Below, one piece after another: positions 22,541-34,056 of a DNA stretch of 64,000 bases. The notes beneath the pieces are model-generated. The model did not search any database, was not told where the DNA came from, and saw only the letters and a program-made list of their open reading frames with translations. The translations under genes and the position numbers were made by a program. The stretch lies in NCBI RefSeq assembly GCF_040869045.1, contig NC_090319.1:264136897-264200896 (forward strand). Direction: 5' to 3'. Source of the stretch: Eurosta solidaginis. Lineage: Eukaryota > Arthropoda > Insecta > Diptera > Tephritidae. The first letter of the stretch is position 1. Each line of letters starts with the position of its first letter.

Positions 22541-23373
22541 TTTATAAAAATATATTTTTTCTAATAATAAGAAATAAATGTTTTTATAAAAGCCGTATTG
22601 GCTTTCGGTCTTGGTAGAAACTGCGTTTATAAACCAAAACAGTACTCATGGGACAATTATTTTGTTATAAACTCTGTTTTATTATTTTAAATGTTGCATG
22701 GAGTATTGCAAAGAGATATTATTTTATGTATAATAACCAGGTTCTACATTTTTGCTTTGCTAAAAAAATTTATTGCTCTTTAAATGTAGCCATAACAATG
22801 GAATGCATTAAAAATAATTAAATTATACTACATTGTTGCTAAGAACTTACCGTTATTGGTTATTGGCTGATATGGCGCTTTAAGCTGAAACCGCACATTT
22901 TAAAATGCAAAACCGCAAAACACACGTTATCGGTGCAATAACGTCCCCACACGCCGTTTAAGCGCAACATTTGCAACGCCTATCACTATAATTTAATTAA
23001 AAGTTATATATCTCTTTGACAAAAACAAAAAAAGAAAGCATAAAAAAATGCTTACATAAAACACGCTAGCGAAAGAGAAAAAACAGTTAAAGAAAAACAA
23101 CAAAAAAAGTCAGTTTGAAAAATCGAAAATATTTTCCCACATTGCTGCCAGCGGTAAAGTCTCACAGCTGCAACATCACTACGAAAATCACAAAGCCTTA
23201 CCGCAAAATTTATCACTTAATTGCAAAAAATTAATGTATTAAAAATTATAAATAACACGGAAGTGTAGGAATGCGGGATTAAATTAAATTTGATAAAAGG
23301 CGGAGGAATGGCAACGTCAACAGAATGTCAATTTACTAACTAATATAGAAAGAATATAAAACATAAAAAACGC
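22541..23373. other. AT-rich non-coding stretch
   Basis: No gene or repeat is recognised. Confidence 0.4.
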
Positions 23374-23639
23374 ATTTACACCAGTGGTGTACACAGCCAG
23401 CAGAGCTTTGAACACAAACGCACAATTTTTTGTAGTAGTGTGCGTGTATAGCGAGGATGGTGAACGAAATATCAGCGCAGAATTCACGCATGTGAGGTTT
23501 ACTTCCGGAAGTACAAGCGAAAACTCATTCACTGCTTCCTCTGCTAAATCTCTATCGATACGCTCACACGATATGTAAGTAAAGGCCGAGTAAATGTCCG
23601 ACGCTTTATGAAGCTCTTGTGAGCATCTCTGATTTACAC
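23374..23639 (+). mobile_element. hAT-type MITE M1, copy 2, with intact 8-bp target duplication
   Basis: The element spans 23382-23631 (250 bp) and is flanked by ATTTACAC at 23374-23381 and 23632-23639, an exact 8-bp duplication typical of hAT transposition. Ends are CAGTGGTGTACACAGCC and, inverted, CAGAGATGCTCAC. This is the copy that fixes the family boundaries. The open frame inside is a by-product. Confidence 0.9.
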
Positions 23640-24424
23640 ATACCTAATTGCAAATGCTATGCTCTCATAGTACCACCCTAATGTCAATTCTGGGTTCACG
23701 AAGCCTCAATTGAGATGTGTTCTGATTTGGCGGCATATTTTAATACACTTGCATATGTATATGTGTGATTATATGTTTTGCATAGCATGCATTAAAATGC
23801 AATGCCACAAACGACACAAACACGATGTTGCATACAACAAATTACGCGCCAACCGCACATCAAATTAAATTTTCGCGCTCAGCCAGCAAATGGAAAATTG
23901 TGAAAGCCAAAAAAAAATTTAATAAAAGTAAAAAATAAGATGCACGCATTGCGACAAAAACGACATATGCAAAAAACAAATAGATAAAAATTAATTTCAA
24001 ATACGAGAAAAAAAATTGCAACATAACACGGCTTTGCACGCCATCCACACAATATTAACAAACAATAGCAAACAAAAAAAAAAAAAAAAATATATAAAAA
24101 AAATTACATATACATATATACCGCAATACAACACGAGTAAATAAAATATATTATAACGCAAATATGCAAAATGTAAATAAGAAAGAAAAAAAATTATAAC
24201 AAAAAACTATAACACCGCACAAAAACAAAGCATATGCACAAAACTGCAAAGCCAGTAATGAAAAATTGATGCGAATGCGAAACATAAATCCATCAAGCGC
24301 ACCCAAATTTATAAACAATACATACAACAATGTACGTGTGTAACTCTGTAACCCTTCCAATAAAAAAAATAAACACTCAAATGTCAACTAGAAAATTGAG
24401 AAAAGAAGCAATCAAAATGCAATA
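23640..24424. other. AT-rich non-coding stretch
   Basis: No gene is recognised. A poly-A run of 17 lies near 24074. Confidence 0.4.
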
Positions 24425-25190
24425 GGGGGATTCGCTTGGTCTTGGAAACGGTGCACGAATTGCACGGAATGCAGGGATTGCACGGATTGAAAAGCCTCAA
24501 AAACAAAATACACGTAAACGATATGCAATCCGTGCAATTACTTGTATGCCCAAACCTATAAGGCAGTTTACTGCTTTGTGCAATTGGTATTGGAAACGTT
24601 ACAATAGAGAAGCTCGGCCTAAAATCTCTTCGGAGGTTAGCGCGCCTTACGTTTATTTTTTATTTATTTAAACTAGGCATCGTGAGCAACATCCTTAATT
24701 TAAAATTTTTTCTTTGCACTATTTCTTTCGGATTGACAGTTGCTGATTTACTATTTCATGTTGGGAAAATATACTGCAACTTTTGATGTTGCGTATTTGC
24801 AATGGCTGGCAAATGCATAGCCGAATAATTTGTTGGTGTATTGTGTAAATACACTTCACCAGTTTGCAAATGCTACAATGCTGGACCATTTGCACAAGAT
24901 CCTAAACTCTACTTATGTATATTTTCGTACAATTAATTGTAAGAAATGAAAAAGTAACTCTGCTTCTACAGCATTCCTCTCAATCTTCTCATTACGTTCA
25001 TTATAATTTGAGCAATGGGTTTTCACGATTTTTCAACGTATTTTGTTATTTTCTATGCTAATATTATTACGCTTCGTATAGATAAATGCTATTATTCCGC
25101 AATGGGTGCTCTCGTAGTTTTGCATATTTTTTCATAGAATATAAAAAACCCGTGCAATCCGTGCATTTTGCAAGACAAAATGAATTCCCC
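24425..25190. mobile_element. Unclassified TIR element rich in TGCACGGATTGCAC
   Basis: The left end GGGGGATTCGCTTGGTCTTG mirrors the right end, which inverted is GGGGAATTCATTTTGTCTTG. Both are followed by GTGCACG/ATTGCACGG motifs. No clear target duplication and no transposase are found. A truncated SINE S2 tail sits inside. Confidence 0.65.
24603..24670 (+). mobile_element. SINE S2, 5'-truncated tail fragment
   Basis: GAAGCTCGGCCT, TCTCTTCGGAGGTTA and GCGCCTTAC with an A/T-rich end match the 3' end of SINE S2 at 10837 (opposite orientation). The tRNA-like head is absent. Confidence 0.75.
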
Positions 25191-25529
25191 TCATGTGTTA
25201 TCTGCTATACGCCCAACGCGGCGGTACAGTTCGTCGCTACAGCTCAACGCGCCCCAATAAACGTGTAAACGCGCAAAAAGCGCTGGCATGTGGAATGTGA
25301 AATTGGGCGCGGTGGTGTTGTGCAGGTGACTGCAACACACACTTTCAATAACAATTTTCCAATTTTTATGCATAAAATAAAAATATTGCTTTAAACACAT
25401 ACATACATTCATACATACTCACTTTTACAAGTGTTGCCATCTTGCAGTAAAATATAATTTCTTTGAAGGATTCGAAATATTTCGGAGAGACAAGTACTTA
25501 ACAATATTCGAGGTGCATAAAATTTCAAT
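25191..25529. other. Non-coding
   Basis: Nothing recognised. Confidence 0.4.
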
Positions 25530-25850
25530 CATGTCGATAGACATGGCACAAAGAGGAATTATAAGGAGTACTCCTTAGGAGTCTTCTTGGAAATTGCTTT
25601 CAACAATGTCTCTAAATATGCGATAATGGATGGTCTTAAGTACATTGAAGCAATCCAGCCCTAACCACATGGATCGGTTTCGCAGAGGGGCTGCATGAGG
25701 CCACAAATTCGGTGGGCGGGGTATTTTCACTACTAGTGTGGACACTGTTCATCAACCAACTGCTCAGGCTGTTCGATGTGTGACACCCTTCAGGCTTACG
25801 GCGTATGCAGAGGTCGTTGCAGTAATACAAACGGTATTTTCGCGACGCCC
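25530..25850 (+). pseudogene. I/LOA-like LINE RT fragment
   Basis: GVFLEIAFNNVSKYAIMDGL and the DNA around INQLLR and VYAD-like positions align in order with 10105-10410 of the longer copy, with deletions. The active site YADD is altered (TATGCAGAGGTC). Confidence 0.6.
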
Positions 25851-26520
25851 AGCGGGTATACCCAAAATAAAAGTTGGCATCCTTGATATCACCATTTAAA
25901 TGTATGAGAAAAATTGCAACCGAAAAGTAATAATTCACAATGGAAATGTATTGCATGAATAAGGGCAGCGTATCGGATATGCTTATTGGGAAGGTAGGGG
26001 AGCGCATCGGTGAAATGTAGGTGCATATTGTTCAATAAATATATATGTACATACACATATGAGTTGGGTGCATTTTTGGGGCAGACGCAAGCACTTTGCA
26101 GCCTTGTGTGGCATGCAACATACAACAATCAGCAGCGCTCTGTTGTTATATGGTTCAATGAATGGTTGTACGGTTGGTGTGTTTTACGATAACGACGAGC
26201 GTTTGGTTTGGTTGATTATTGTGGTGGGATTGCTGGCACGCATCGCTATAATATATGTATGTGTATACGTGGTATATATTTTTTTATAAATGAAAATATT
26301 AAAAATTTATTGGTAACTGGATTTGCATACGTTTGCATAATTAAAAAGCACTAAAGCTCAATAAAAAAGTTGTTATGGAAAATTTAAATTTTTAGGAGAA
26401 AACTACGAGTATATTTAAAATATGTATTTAATTATCGACACAGGCTCATATTGCTTTATAAAATTTTTTGATATTAATATAAGAGAAAAATTTGCACATG
26501 ACGATGGTTACTAGGACATG
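25851..26520. other. Non-coding
   Basis: 26059-26289 is an open plus-strand frame with hydrophobic stretches, but nothing supports it as an exon. Confidence 0.35.
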
Positions 26521-26736
26521 TTTCTGAATTTCACTTCTTTCGGGAGCTGAGTTTTGAACCTCGAAATCTCCTGCGTTCATTGTGGTGTAAAGACAAACTT
26601 ATTTATCCATTCAGCCATTTGAATGGCCCACTGCACGCTTTGTAATTTGTCTCTTAGTATTGCCTATTTGTTGCTATTTCTTTTATGCAGAACTTGGTAC
26701 ATATGTATAAACATAATGTTTTTATTCCAAATTGTG
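26521..26736 (-). mobile_element. tRNA-derived SINE-like repeat S1, copy 2
   Basis: Minus-strand A-box TGGCTGAATGG (26607-26617) and B-box-like GGTTCAAAACT (26550-26560). The flanking blocks match 8121-8350 in order. Confidence 0.7.
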
Positions 26737-27170
26737 TTTATTCAATAGAACTGGATCAATGACATTGCACATGCGTTGTCAGAATATTATCTTATGATGC
26801 GATTCCTGCAGCGTTCTACTATATTCGGCAAAGACTATCAGAATAACTTTGTCTCTTTCTTCACAACATTGATAACATTTGTATCATTCCTTAGTTCAAA
26901 ACCAATTAACATATCCTATCCTATCCTATAGGTAGGATTTTTAGTTTGGTATTAATTTTGTGGAAAAGTATTTTAGGGTAATAAGTGCTTACATATTCAA
27001 CCATTATTAAAAAAAAATCTTATGAATTCCGCAAAACCAATTTGTGCCAATTCTGTATACAAATTTCATTGTAACTGACTTAAAAGTACTGGAACCTTAC
27101 TCTCATAACATATTGATTGCAATCGAATTTGTGTTACGTTTTTTTTTTTAATATTTCTTTTATATTCTAG
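26737..27170. other. AT-rich non-coding stretch
   Basis: No gene is recognised. Ends in a polypyrimidine tract that could be a splice acceptor. Confidence 0.4.
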
Positions 27171-27281
27171 GAGTTGCCTATGAAAATTAAGGTGGCGCTT
27201 AAAAATCAAATCAACGATATCTTGCAGTCTGAACCCTTCACATTAGACGGTTATAGAGCATCACATCGAGAACAACGTTAA
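27171..27281 (+). CDS. Candidate terminal coding exon, unidentified
   Basis: A long pyrimidine tract ending TATATTCTAG precedes 36 open codons (ELPMKIKVALKNQ then a charged, Gln/Arg-rich end) and a TAA at 27279-27281. Composition is coding-like within AT-rich surroundings. No upstream partner exon and no family are recognised, and a chance acceptor cannot be excluded. No function is proposed. Confidence 0.3.
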   Translation, partial: ELPMKIKVALKNQINDILQSEPFTLDGYRASHREQR

Positions 27282-28106
27282 GATTGCTCTATGGAGACTC
27301 AAAAAATTATAATATAGTTTTTTTTTGTTATAACGAACAATCTATAATACTATAATATTAATATCATATATCAATTTTGTTCAACGCTAAGGAACAGTGG
27401 TCGATCCGAGAGTGAGCGCTTGGAATGGGCCCGTGAGGCGGCAGGGCTAAGCCAAAAGCCCTTACTGAATAAAGCGGTGAAACTGGTGAAAATCGGTAAC
27501 TTTATTATTTTCGTTAGAAAGAATAAAACTTAAAAAACTAATACTAAAATTCGCCGATAGCATTGTTAGTTTGTGCGTAGGTACAAGTTATTTTATAATT
27601 TTAATTATGGATAACAAAATAAATAATAATAATTATACAAAAACGCGGGTTTAAAATAAAATATAACTGCTAAAATCCCTATTCCTGAGACGTCTGCTCA
27701 TCCAGTTTTCGCTCGCTAAGATATGCTTCTCGTTTCGACAAACCATAACTGTTGGGTGTATCATGTGCAGAATTAGAGAAATTCTCAAGACCAAAACAAT
27801 AGCATATCAGAGATCAGAGATGAGATACACACTTGAAAGCATACACATTTTAAACAACAGACAAACGACGATGAACAGAAAGGACGACCGCGACAATATC
27901 GCCGCTGCATACATGCTATGCTTGAGTAAATAAATAAACTAGAAATGACAAGATTACCACGTAGGGTGGTACTGATATTTTAGTTCTATATGTGTGTTCT
28001 TATTGTCCAATATTGTTGTAAGTGTAATTTGAGGTTTTCATGTTAATTTCTATGTGTTGTGACATTTGGTTTCTTTATTTATTTATTTGAAAATAAAAAT
28101 AGTGTA
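27282..28106. other. Unclassified; possible minus-strand LTR-type sequence
   Basis: 27380-27960 is more GC-balanced than its neighbours. On the minus strand it contains an AATAAA-like signal. No termini, primer site or ORF is recognised. Confidence 0.3.
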
Positions 28107-28145
28107 GCCCCTGAAGAGGCTGAAATTTTCAGCGAAACGTCGGGC
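28107..28145 (+). ncRNA. Hammerhead-like motif with palindromic stem III
   Basis: Order: GCCC (28107-28110), CTGAAGA (28111-28117), one extra G, stem GCTGA/TCAGC (28119-28133), GAAA (28134-28137), CGT, C and GGGC (28142-28145). GCCC and GGGC can form stem I, and the core nucleotides CTGANGA and GAAA are present. Stem III is only the self-complementary ACGT, which could form only in a dimer, as proposed for minimal hammerheads of Penelope-like and satellite elements. The extra G between the core and stem II departs from the consensus. Confidence 0.4.
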
Positions 28146-29809
28146 GAAAGGTAAAATAAATCTTTATTTGTACCAGGAAATATTAGATCAGACTAGCCTA
28201 CTCAAAAAATACAAGGCATATCAGTTTTAAAAATTGGGCGCCAAATAAGCAACTGCATTTTGCAACCCATTTATTTCGTATGCAGACCGACCCACTCTAA
28301 CGCGAATATACCAACAAACATCTAGTGCCGTAAAACAATTCCCCAGAGGAAATATCAATGACTATGTATATCTTTAGAACTAACCAAATAAAGAACACTC
28401 AAGGAACATAACAAACACCTAGATATGATGTTTTTTCTAAAATTATTTCAGCAGTTCGCACCAGTGCAAACATAAACGTAAAAACACGCGCATTTGCACT
28501 TCAATGAATTGCTTTTGTGACACCTAACCAGTGTCAAATATGGCCTGAAATCACTTAACACTCAACTAAGCTTCTCGACTGTTATGGCACACGTACCAAA
28601 ATGTTTTTATGGCAGTTGTGGAGGCTATGCACGACCCTACATATTTACTTACATACATACAGATGTCTATTTATGCAAGCAATGCAACAGCAAAAGGTAA
28701 ACAAATCTCGAAAACAAAAGAGAAATGCAAGCCATGTTGTGGCACAAAAATGTCGCCCACGTCGTGATTTCTATGCTGATTTTTATGTGTTTTATTTATA
28801 TTTTTCTTTCTAAAGAATGCTATGGGCATTGTGATGTAAGAAATGTGTTTCAAGATTTGTTGTGCGTGCGCATTTTGAATAAAATAAAAAAAAACAAGAA
28901 TAATAAAAATTAAAAACTTAAAACGATTCAAAGTAGAAACGCATGTGTGGCACATATACACAGCAAGATTAAATAAAATTAAAATGTGAAAAAAAATGTT
29001 TGACTCCACTTTATGCAGAGCTGCAGCAGCAACCAACATCATCATCAGCATGTGCTATGAGGGACAGCAACATGTTTGTCAACTGCAAATACGTTTTTAT
29101 GTTTTATGGTATGTGAACAGTGTTATTGTTGTTGGTCTTTTATAAAATCATATTATTATATGTATGGATGTGTGTTGTTGTTTTTGTTGCCACATGCATG
29201 TGTGGGTATCCGTAACTTAGTATAAAATGCACCAAAGAAATGTGGTAAGAGTAGGAAGATCATCATTGTGATATCAAAATACCCGAAGAAATTATCGAAA
29301 TGTGAAATAAAAAGATATGGGAACACCCAAAAACAAATTAAACCTAACTGCCATTAATCTTGAAGGTGAGTGCGTAACTAACAACAATGAAGCATGTGCA
29401 TTAGGTACTTGTAAATCAAATTATAGATTTTTCAAGCCTAACACATTCAAACAATAATACCATAGACAAAACTATAACATATAAATTTTGGCCACGAGAC
29501 GATGAAGGGTTGTTGCACAGGGGTTAAAATTAACATTTTTCTATGGAGACTCAAAAGCTGTTGTTTCATGTATATACATATGTACATATGCACTTAAACT
29601 TCATGTGGACGGCTAAGTGCATACCTTTATTACACTTATGAGATTGCTGCGCAAAATATGTGTCCTGCTGAATTTTAGTACGCATTATACTTAGTTACAA
29701 CGTAAATGTGTCTTGCCATTTTATCTCTACGCTATGCTCACGGCACATATTCACACGGCTAAAAATTAAATTCTTCCTGTACTTCAAACAGCAAACATCT
29801 CATGTGTGA
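28146..29809. other. AT-rich non-coding stretch
   Basis: No gene or clear repeat is recognised in about 1.7 kb. ORFs near 28600-29050 are low-complexity. Confidence 0.4.
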
Positions 29810-29902
29810 ATTCTATGCTCAAATATTCCACATGTTAACATATATAACTACAAAAAAAGGATGCATTTGTATTCGAAACTCTTCCAGCGTTTTGCACCAC
29901 TG
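29810..29902 (-). mobile_element. hAT-type MITE M1, partial copy
   Basis: The inverted terminus (CAGTGGTGCAAAACGC read on the minus strand), TTTTTTGTAGTTATA and AGAATTCACACATGAGATG match the M1 5' half. The other end is missing. Confidence 0.6.
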
Positions 29903-30159
29903 AACTGGACCCAATAAGGGCAACACTAGTCGCCAATTAGATGAACGCCCTCCTGGAACGATCCTCAAGACGCTATTATTTTTCGACAGACATTTACTAT
30001 AAAGCAGGTATGGGCCCAGCGTGGCTCTTCGAGGTAGCTGTGAGAATATACGAGTTTGATGCAAACACAAGAGCGAAATAACCGATTGTTAGTAATCAAA
30101 CCACCAAGCGAGAATTGCTGTCGTTCATTTGTACGCATGTGTATGAAAATACTTCTGTA

Positions 30160-30250
30160 ATAATACAGAGAAACCCCTTCTAGAGGACACCACTATTTGG
30201 TCTACACCTCCCTGGGTTGGACAGTTTTTCATGCATTGAGTTTACATTTT
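30160..30250. repeat. GGACACC-motif repeat, possible pogo-type remnant
   Basis: CCCCTTCTAGAGGACACC and CCTCCCTGGGTTGGACAG resemble 54525-54620. Such terminal repeats occur in pogo/Tigger-type elements. Boundaries are not visible. Confidence 0.35.
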
Positions 30251-30293
30251 TTTGGAACATCCTTTGCCTTTATTAAAATGAACTGTTAAGCTT

Positions 30294-30725
30294 CCAGGTT
30301 GCCTGACTTTAAGTTTGGTTAAATTGGTCGATCCTTAAGAGCTTCACATAATTTAATAGTGTCCAGAGGCTTATTCGACGACCAAAATGAAAAACCCCCT
30401 GAAGAATCATGACCTGTATAATGATATAACTACGTTCTTTTGGAAAATAATAGATCTTACCTATGTGCCCCACCCTTCCAACTCTATCCAAAATATTAAC
30501 CGAAGCGCGGCTTACATAATTTTTATAGCAAAATAATTTAAAAATTTTGGTTTTAAAATAGAAGGTTGTGAATACTTAATAAGTACATTCACGAATTTTA
30601 AAGAATTTAAAATAGCTACGGGATAACTCTCTTGGGCAGAGAAAAGTATGCTGACGGTGAGTATCCGCACAACGGTGGCTTCACTGTATATGAATAAGTA
30701 CAAATAAACGCCGCCAAACACTACT
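30294..30725 (-). pseudogene. I/LOA-like LINE 3' region, degenerate
   Basis: It shares ordered blocks with 54865-55580 and 5960-6060: TTTGGTTAAATTGGTCGAT, TGTCCAGAGGCTTATT, and the CTCTCTTGGGCAGAG with GCTGACGGTGAG end. The coding content is too decayed to read. Confidence 0.5.
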
Positions 30726-32749
30726 TTAAACCATTTGGATTGATATTTAAGCTATTGATGTAATTTATGGATCATCTTGATAACTCTTCGAAATCCAGAA
30801 ATATGAACCTAACCAAAGTTTTGAGCCTGCTTTTGGCTAGAGCTCAACACTCAGAATCGAAATGGATGACCGCTTCTTTACCTCACAATTAGCTTGGCAA
30901 TTGACCCATGCAGCAGCCAGCATCTTCTTCTCATCCTAAAATGTTTTAAAATATGATTTAGGAAAAAAACATTTTTGTAATTTAAGTACAAGAGCTGCCT
31001 TTCCCTAACAATCTTGCACTTTGACCTTAATGATTGGCACTAATTAATGCGAAACAAACAGTACAGTGTATGTACATACACCCAGAACACAACAAATTTA
31101 AACTGAATATACATAATTATGTAAAAATATCAAATTAAATTTTATTGATGGCTTTTCTCAAATAAAAAAAAATGTGTTCTTCCTGAAAACGGCGCATTGA
31201 TTGGTGGTGGCATTCCGTTTTTTTGCGCTTTCTACGTAAATTTTGTTGTAAAGCTTTTATTGTTGTTATTTTTTTATGTTCGTTTGACTCGCTGATAAAG
31301 CGGTCGTTAACTGCAGGGCATTACAGAAAACAACAAAAAATAAATGGCACTAGATGCCCTCCCGCAACAAAATCTTTGCGCAAATGCTCGCAACAATGAA
31401 AAATTACCTATCTCATATAAGTAGGTACAGTTGTATACCTTTATACCTATATACGTATGTCGGTATTGTATATAATCTTTGTTGCACAAAAACACAAAAA
31501 ATGCAAGTACAACCGAAAAGCAAGAAAATTGCTTTGGCAAGAGCAGAAAAAAAGTTAAAAATTGCATTGTAAAAACAAAAAAAACAAAGCGTAGCAGATG
31601 AGCAAAAAATTATGACAAACTTTCATGAGAACCTTATGGCCGAACAGTCAGCCGCATGACTTTGGTGATCGGTTGAACTTTATGCTCTTGGCTATGGCTT
31701 AAACATTGTACGTTGCAAAAGTAAGTATAGACAAAAGATCCGCAATGGCGGACAAACAAACGTTCCACAACGTACGAACATTAAAATCAGACAAAACAAC
31801 AACAAAGAGGTATACAATGCATTTTCAATTGATAGTTATGCGGCAGTTCGTCACAGTCACTCAGTCAGTCGGAACTACGAAACCTGCAATAACACAACCA
31901 AGTATATAAGTGCATGGAAGTAAGACATACGTATCTGTTACACTGTTATATTGAATGAATGAATGAAAAACGCCAAATGTGCAACAAAATTTAACAACAA
32001 AAAAATATTTGCTGTTAAAATTGAGAAAAAAAATAAGCAACGCAAAAAAAAATTGCTACAAAATCGCTGCAACAAACGAGCACAATAATAACACTAACGT
32101 AGTAAAAATCGAACACGTTTGAGGCCACAAAACAATGCAACACAAAATTGCAACGGATCACACAAATCCGCTATAAATATGTAGAACCATATTTTATATA
32201 CACATAGAAAAAAAAAACTTATCTAAAATGAGGAAAACATTTTCTTAAAGTATTTTCTGAGCTAAATTTCAACTTAGTGAGTAAGAATATTTAGTTAATC
32301 TAGAGATTTGTAAATCTTACAGACTAAAAGTGTATTCAGTTCAATTCAAGTTAGAACTACGGTGTTGATGCTGTCGGAAAGGACGAGACTCCGAGCAGCA
32401 TGGTGTTGGTTTGTTAATGAAGTGCGCGTTGCAGCTGATATAATTTATGTATGAGTGAGGTTTTTTGCCGGGATGGACGTGGTACTAAGCAACTCTTGAG
32501 TGTTGAATATGCAGCAGAAGTCCACGGAGGATTGGCGTACTCCTATCCCATTATCCCCCTCTTTGTAATTTCCTTCATACATTATCATACACATAATTAG
32601 CTTATAATGGGTTAACGTTTTCTTTGTTTCACATTGTTTATGATGCTGTCAGAATGGACGCGATTTAGAGCAGCAGAATTCATCTATAATACTGCAAGTA
32701 AGGCTTTGATGCCAGGGAGTTTGGAACTGACGTGGTTTCAATCCCCGTC
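30726..32749. other. AT-rich non-coding stretch
   Basis: No gene is recognised in about 2 kb. 31900-31908 is a TATA-like TATATAAG without further promoter support. A short direct repeat, TGATGCTGTCGGAA and TGATGCTGTCAGAA, occurs near 32363 and 32641. Confidence 0.4.
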
Positions 32750-33097
32750 CGAATTATTGTTTTTTATTATTTAAGATAGTAAATATATGCTTTTTAATTA
32801 GGAACAGCGATTCAGAGGTATCAGAGTTATTGTAATGCTTAGCGAAATCCTGACACATACAACGGAAAAGTGCATGCAGTTCTAAATTAGCTCTGGAATT
32901 GCTTAAGAAAAGTATTTGAAAATAATTCAAAGGTCCAAAAGGTACATTGAACATACTCCCTTTACGCAAGAATGGGCTGTGTACCATCCCTCTCGTAAGT
33001 TTTACCATGATAACACACCAAGCATCTCTTTGTGACTCTGTAAGGTAGGCATTTTAATAAGTTTTTGATGGCTGCTGTTAGTAGGAAGATTTCGTTA
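32750..33097 (-). pseudogene. Jockey-like LINE relic, C-terminal part
   Basis: The minus strand reads NVPFGPLNYFQILFLSNSRA after a broken CLPYRVTKRCLVCYHGK region. This resembles the C-terminal end of Jockey-type ORF2. It continues upstream (higher coordinates) beyond the TIR element at 33098. Confidence 0.55.
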
Positions 33098-33312
33098 TGG
33101 GCCCGTATCGTGTTATACGATACGTGATCGAAATCAATCGAAATCGCAATAGCGATGGTGAATCGGATTAGGGAAATATGTGAAATGGTAGCTACCATTA
33201 CTCATTAGATCCAAAACTTATTATTATTTACACGAATCTTTTTTCAGTATCTTATTTATAGAATGAGTGAAATTGCTTTTAGATACGTGATCGTATAACA
33301 CGATACGGGACC
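33098..33312. mobile_element. 215-bp TIR element inside the Jockey-like LINE
   Basis: The ends are inverted copies: GGGCCCGTATCGTGTTATAC and, read backwards from 33312, GGTCCCGTATCGTGTTATAC. The left terminus is itself a hairpin (CGTATCGT, 5-nt loop, ACGATACG). No transposase is present. The target duplication is uncertain. Confidence 0.75.
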
Positions 33313-33800
33313 TGGATCTTATGATGAATATCTCAAAGCTAAACGAACTTGATAGCGCTGTTTTTATACCATTGAGGAATATTACAAGATTGGTTTAACC
33401 AGCGAGGTGAACAGCGTTGTTTTAATGTAAAGATCTTTGAACTCCTTAGACCAACGTTTAACAAAGTCCAAAGCCCTTTTAGCCAAATTCGCGTAAGTTT
33501 AGTGTGAACAGTGGGAAGGTCGTTTATAAACAATAAAAACAGAATAGAGCTGAGATGGCTTTCTTGCGGCGCACCGGAAGTAACATCTATGAAACAAGTT
33601 AGTCAGTCCCTAAATATTACCTTTTGTGTTCTATCTTTTAGATACCAGAATAGGTGGAAAACCTATACGTTCAATTTTAAACAAATGGATTGCGTGGGAG
33701 GCCTTATCGAACGCTTTAGTAAAGTCAATGTAGATGACATCAGTCTGCAAGTAATTTCTAAAACCTCTAGAAACATTATTAATGAATTCTAAAAAATTTT
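33313..33800 (-). pseudogene. Jockey-like LINE relic, RT core
   Basis: The minus strand reads TDVIYIDFTKAFDKASHAIH, then KIERIGFPPILVS, then in another frame TSGAPQESHLSSILF-LLFINDLP. These are RT motifs A and B of a Jockey-type enzyme. It resumes with LDFVKRW and LVKPILQY-like pieces. Motif C (FADD) has been lost or deleted. Frameshifts are frequent. Confidence 0.75.
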
Positions 33801-33884
33801 TCTATAAAACTTTTCATTAATTTGGGTAAACTTTTGTCTTCACTTTTATGAATCAAGAAATATTTTTCACAATATTTACATCTA

Positions 33885-34056
33885 CAAGTTATCTCAGTGA
33901 ATAAGAGCACTCGACTGTCGAGATGGTCGGCCTAGTACCTTAATGGTGCTTTGTTACCGGAACGTACCGGATCTATATCCGGCAAAGGACCATCAATATC
34001 GATAACACTACCCAAAACCTTCGGAGAGTGTCTTTATTGTTATTACAACAACAACA
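33885..34056 (+). mobile_element. SINE-like repeat S3 with (CAA)n tail, copy 1
   Basis: TATCTCAGTGAATAAGAGCA resembles a tRNA D-arm. The body (CTTAATGGTGCTTTGTTACC, GGATCTATATCCGGC, GATAACACTACCC) is followed by TTATTACAACAACAACAAC. The family recurs inverted at 42835-43215 and partly at 47330-47560. Confidence 0.6.

Noticed and set aside
26059..26289. Hydrophobic 76-codon ORF
   Set aside because: No start context or family; hydrophobicity reflects T-rich DNA.
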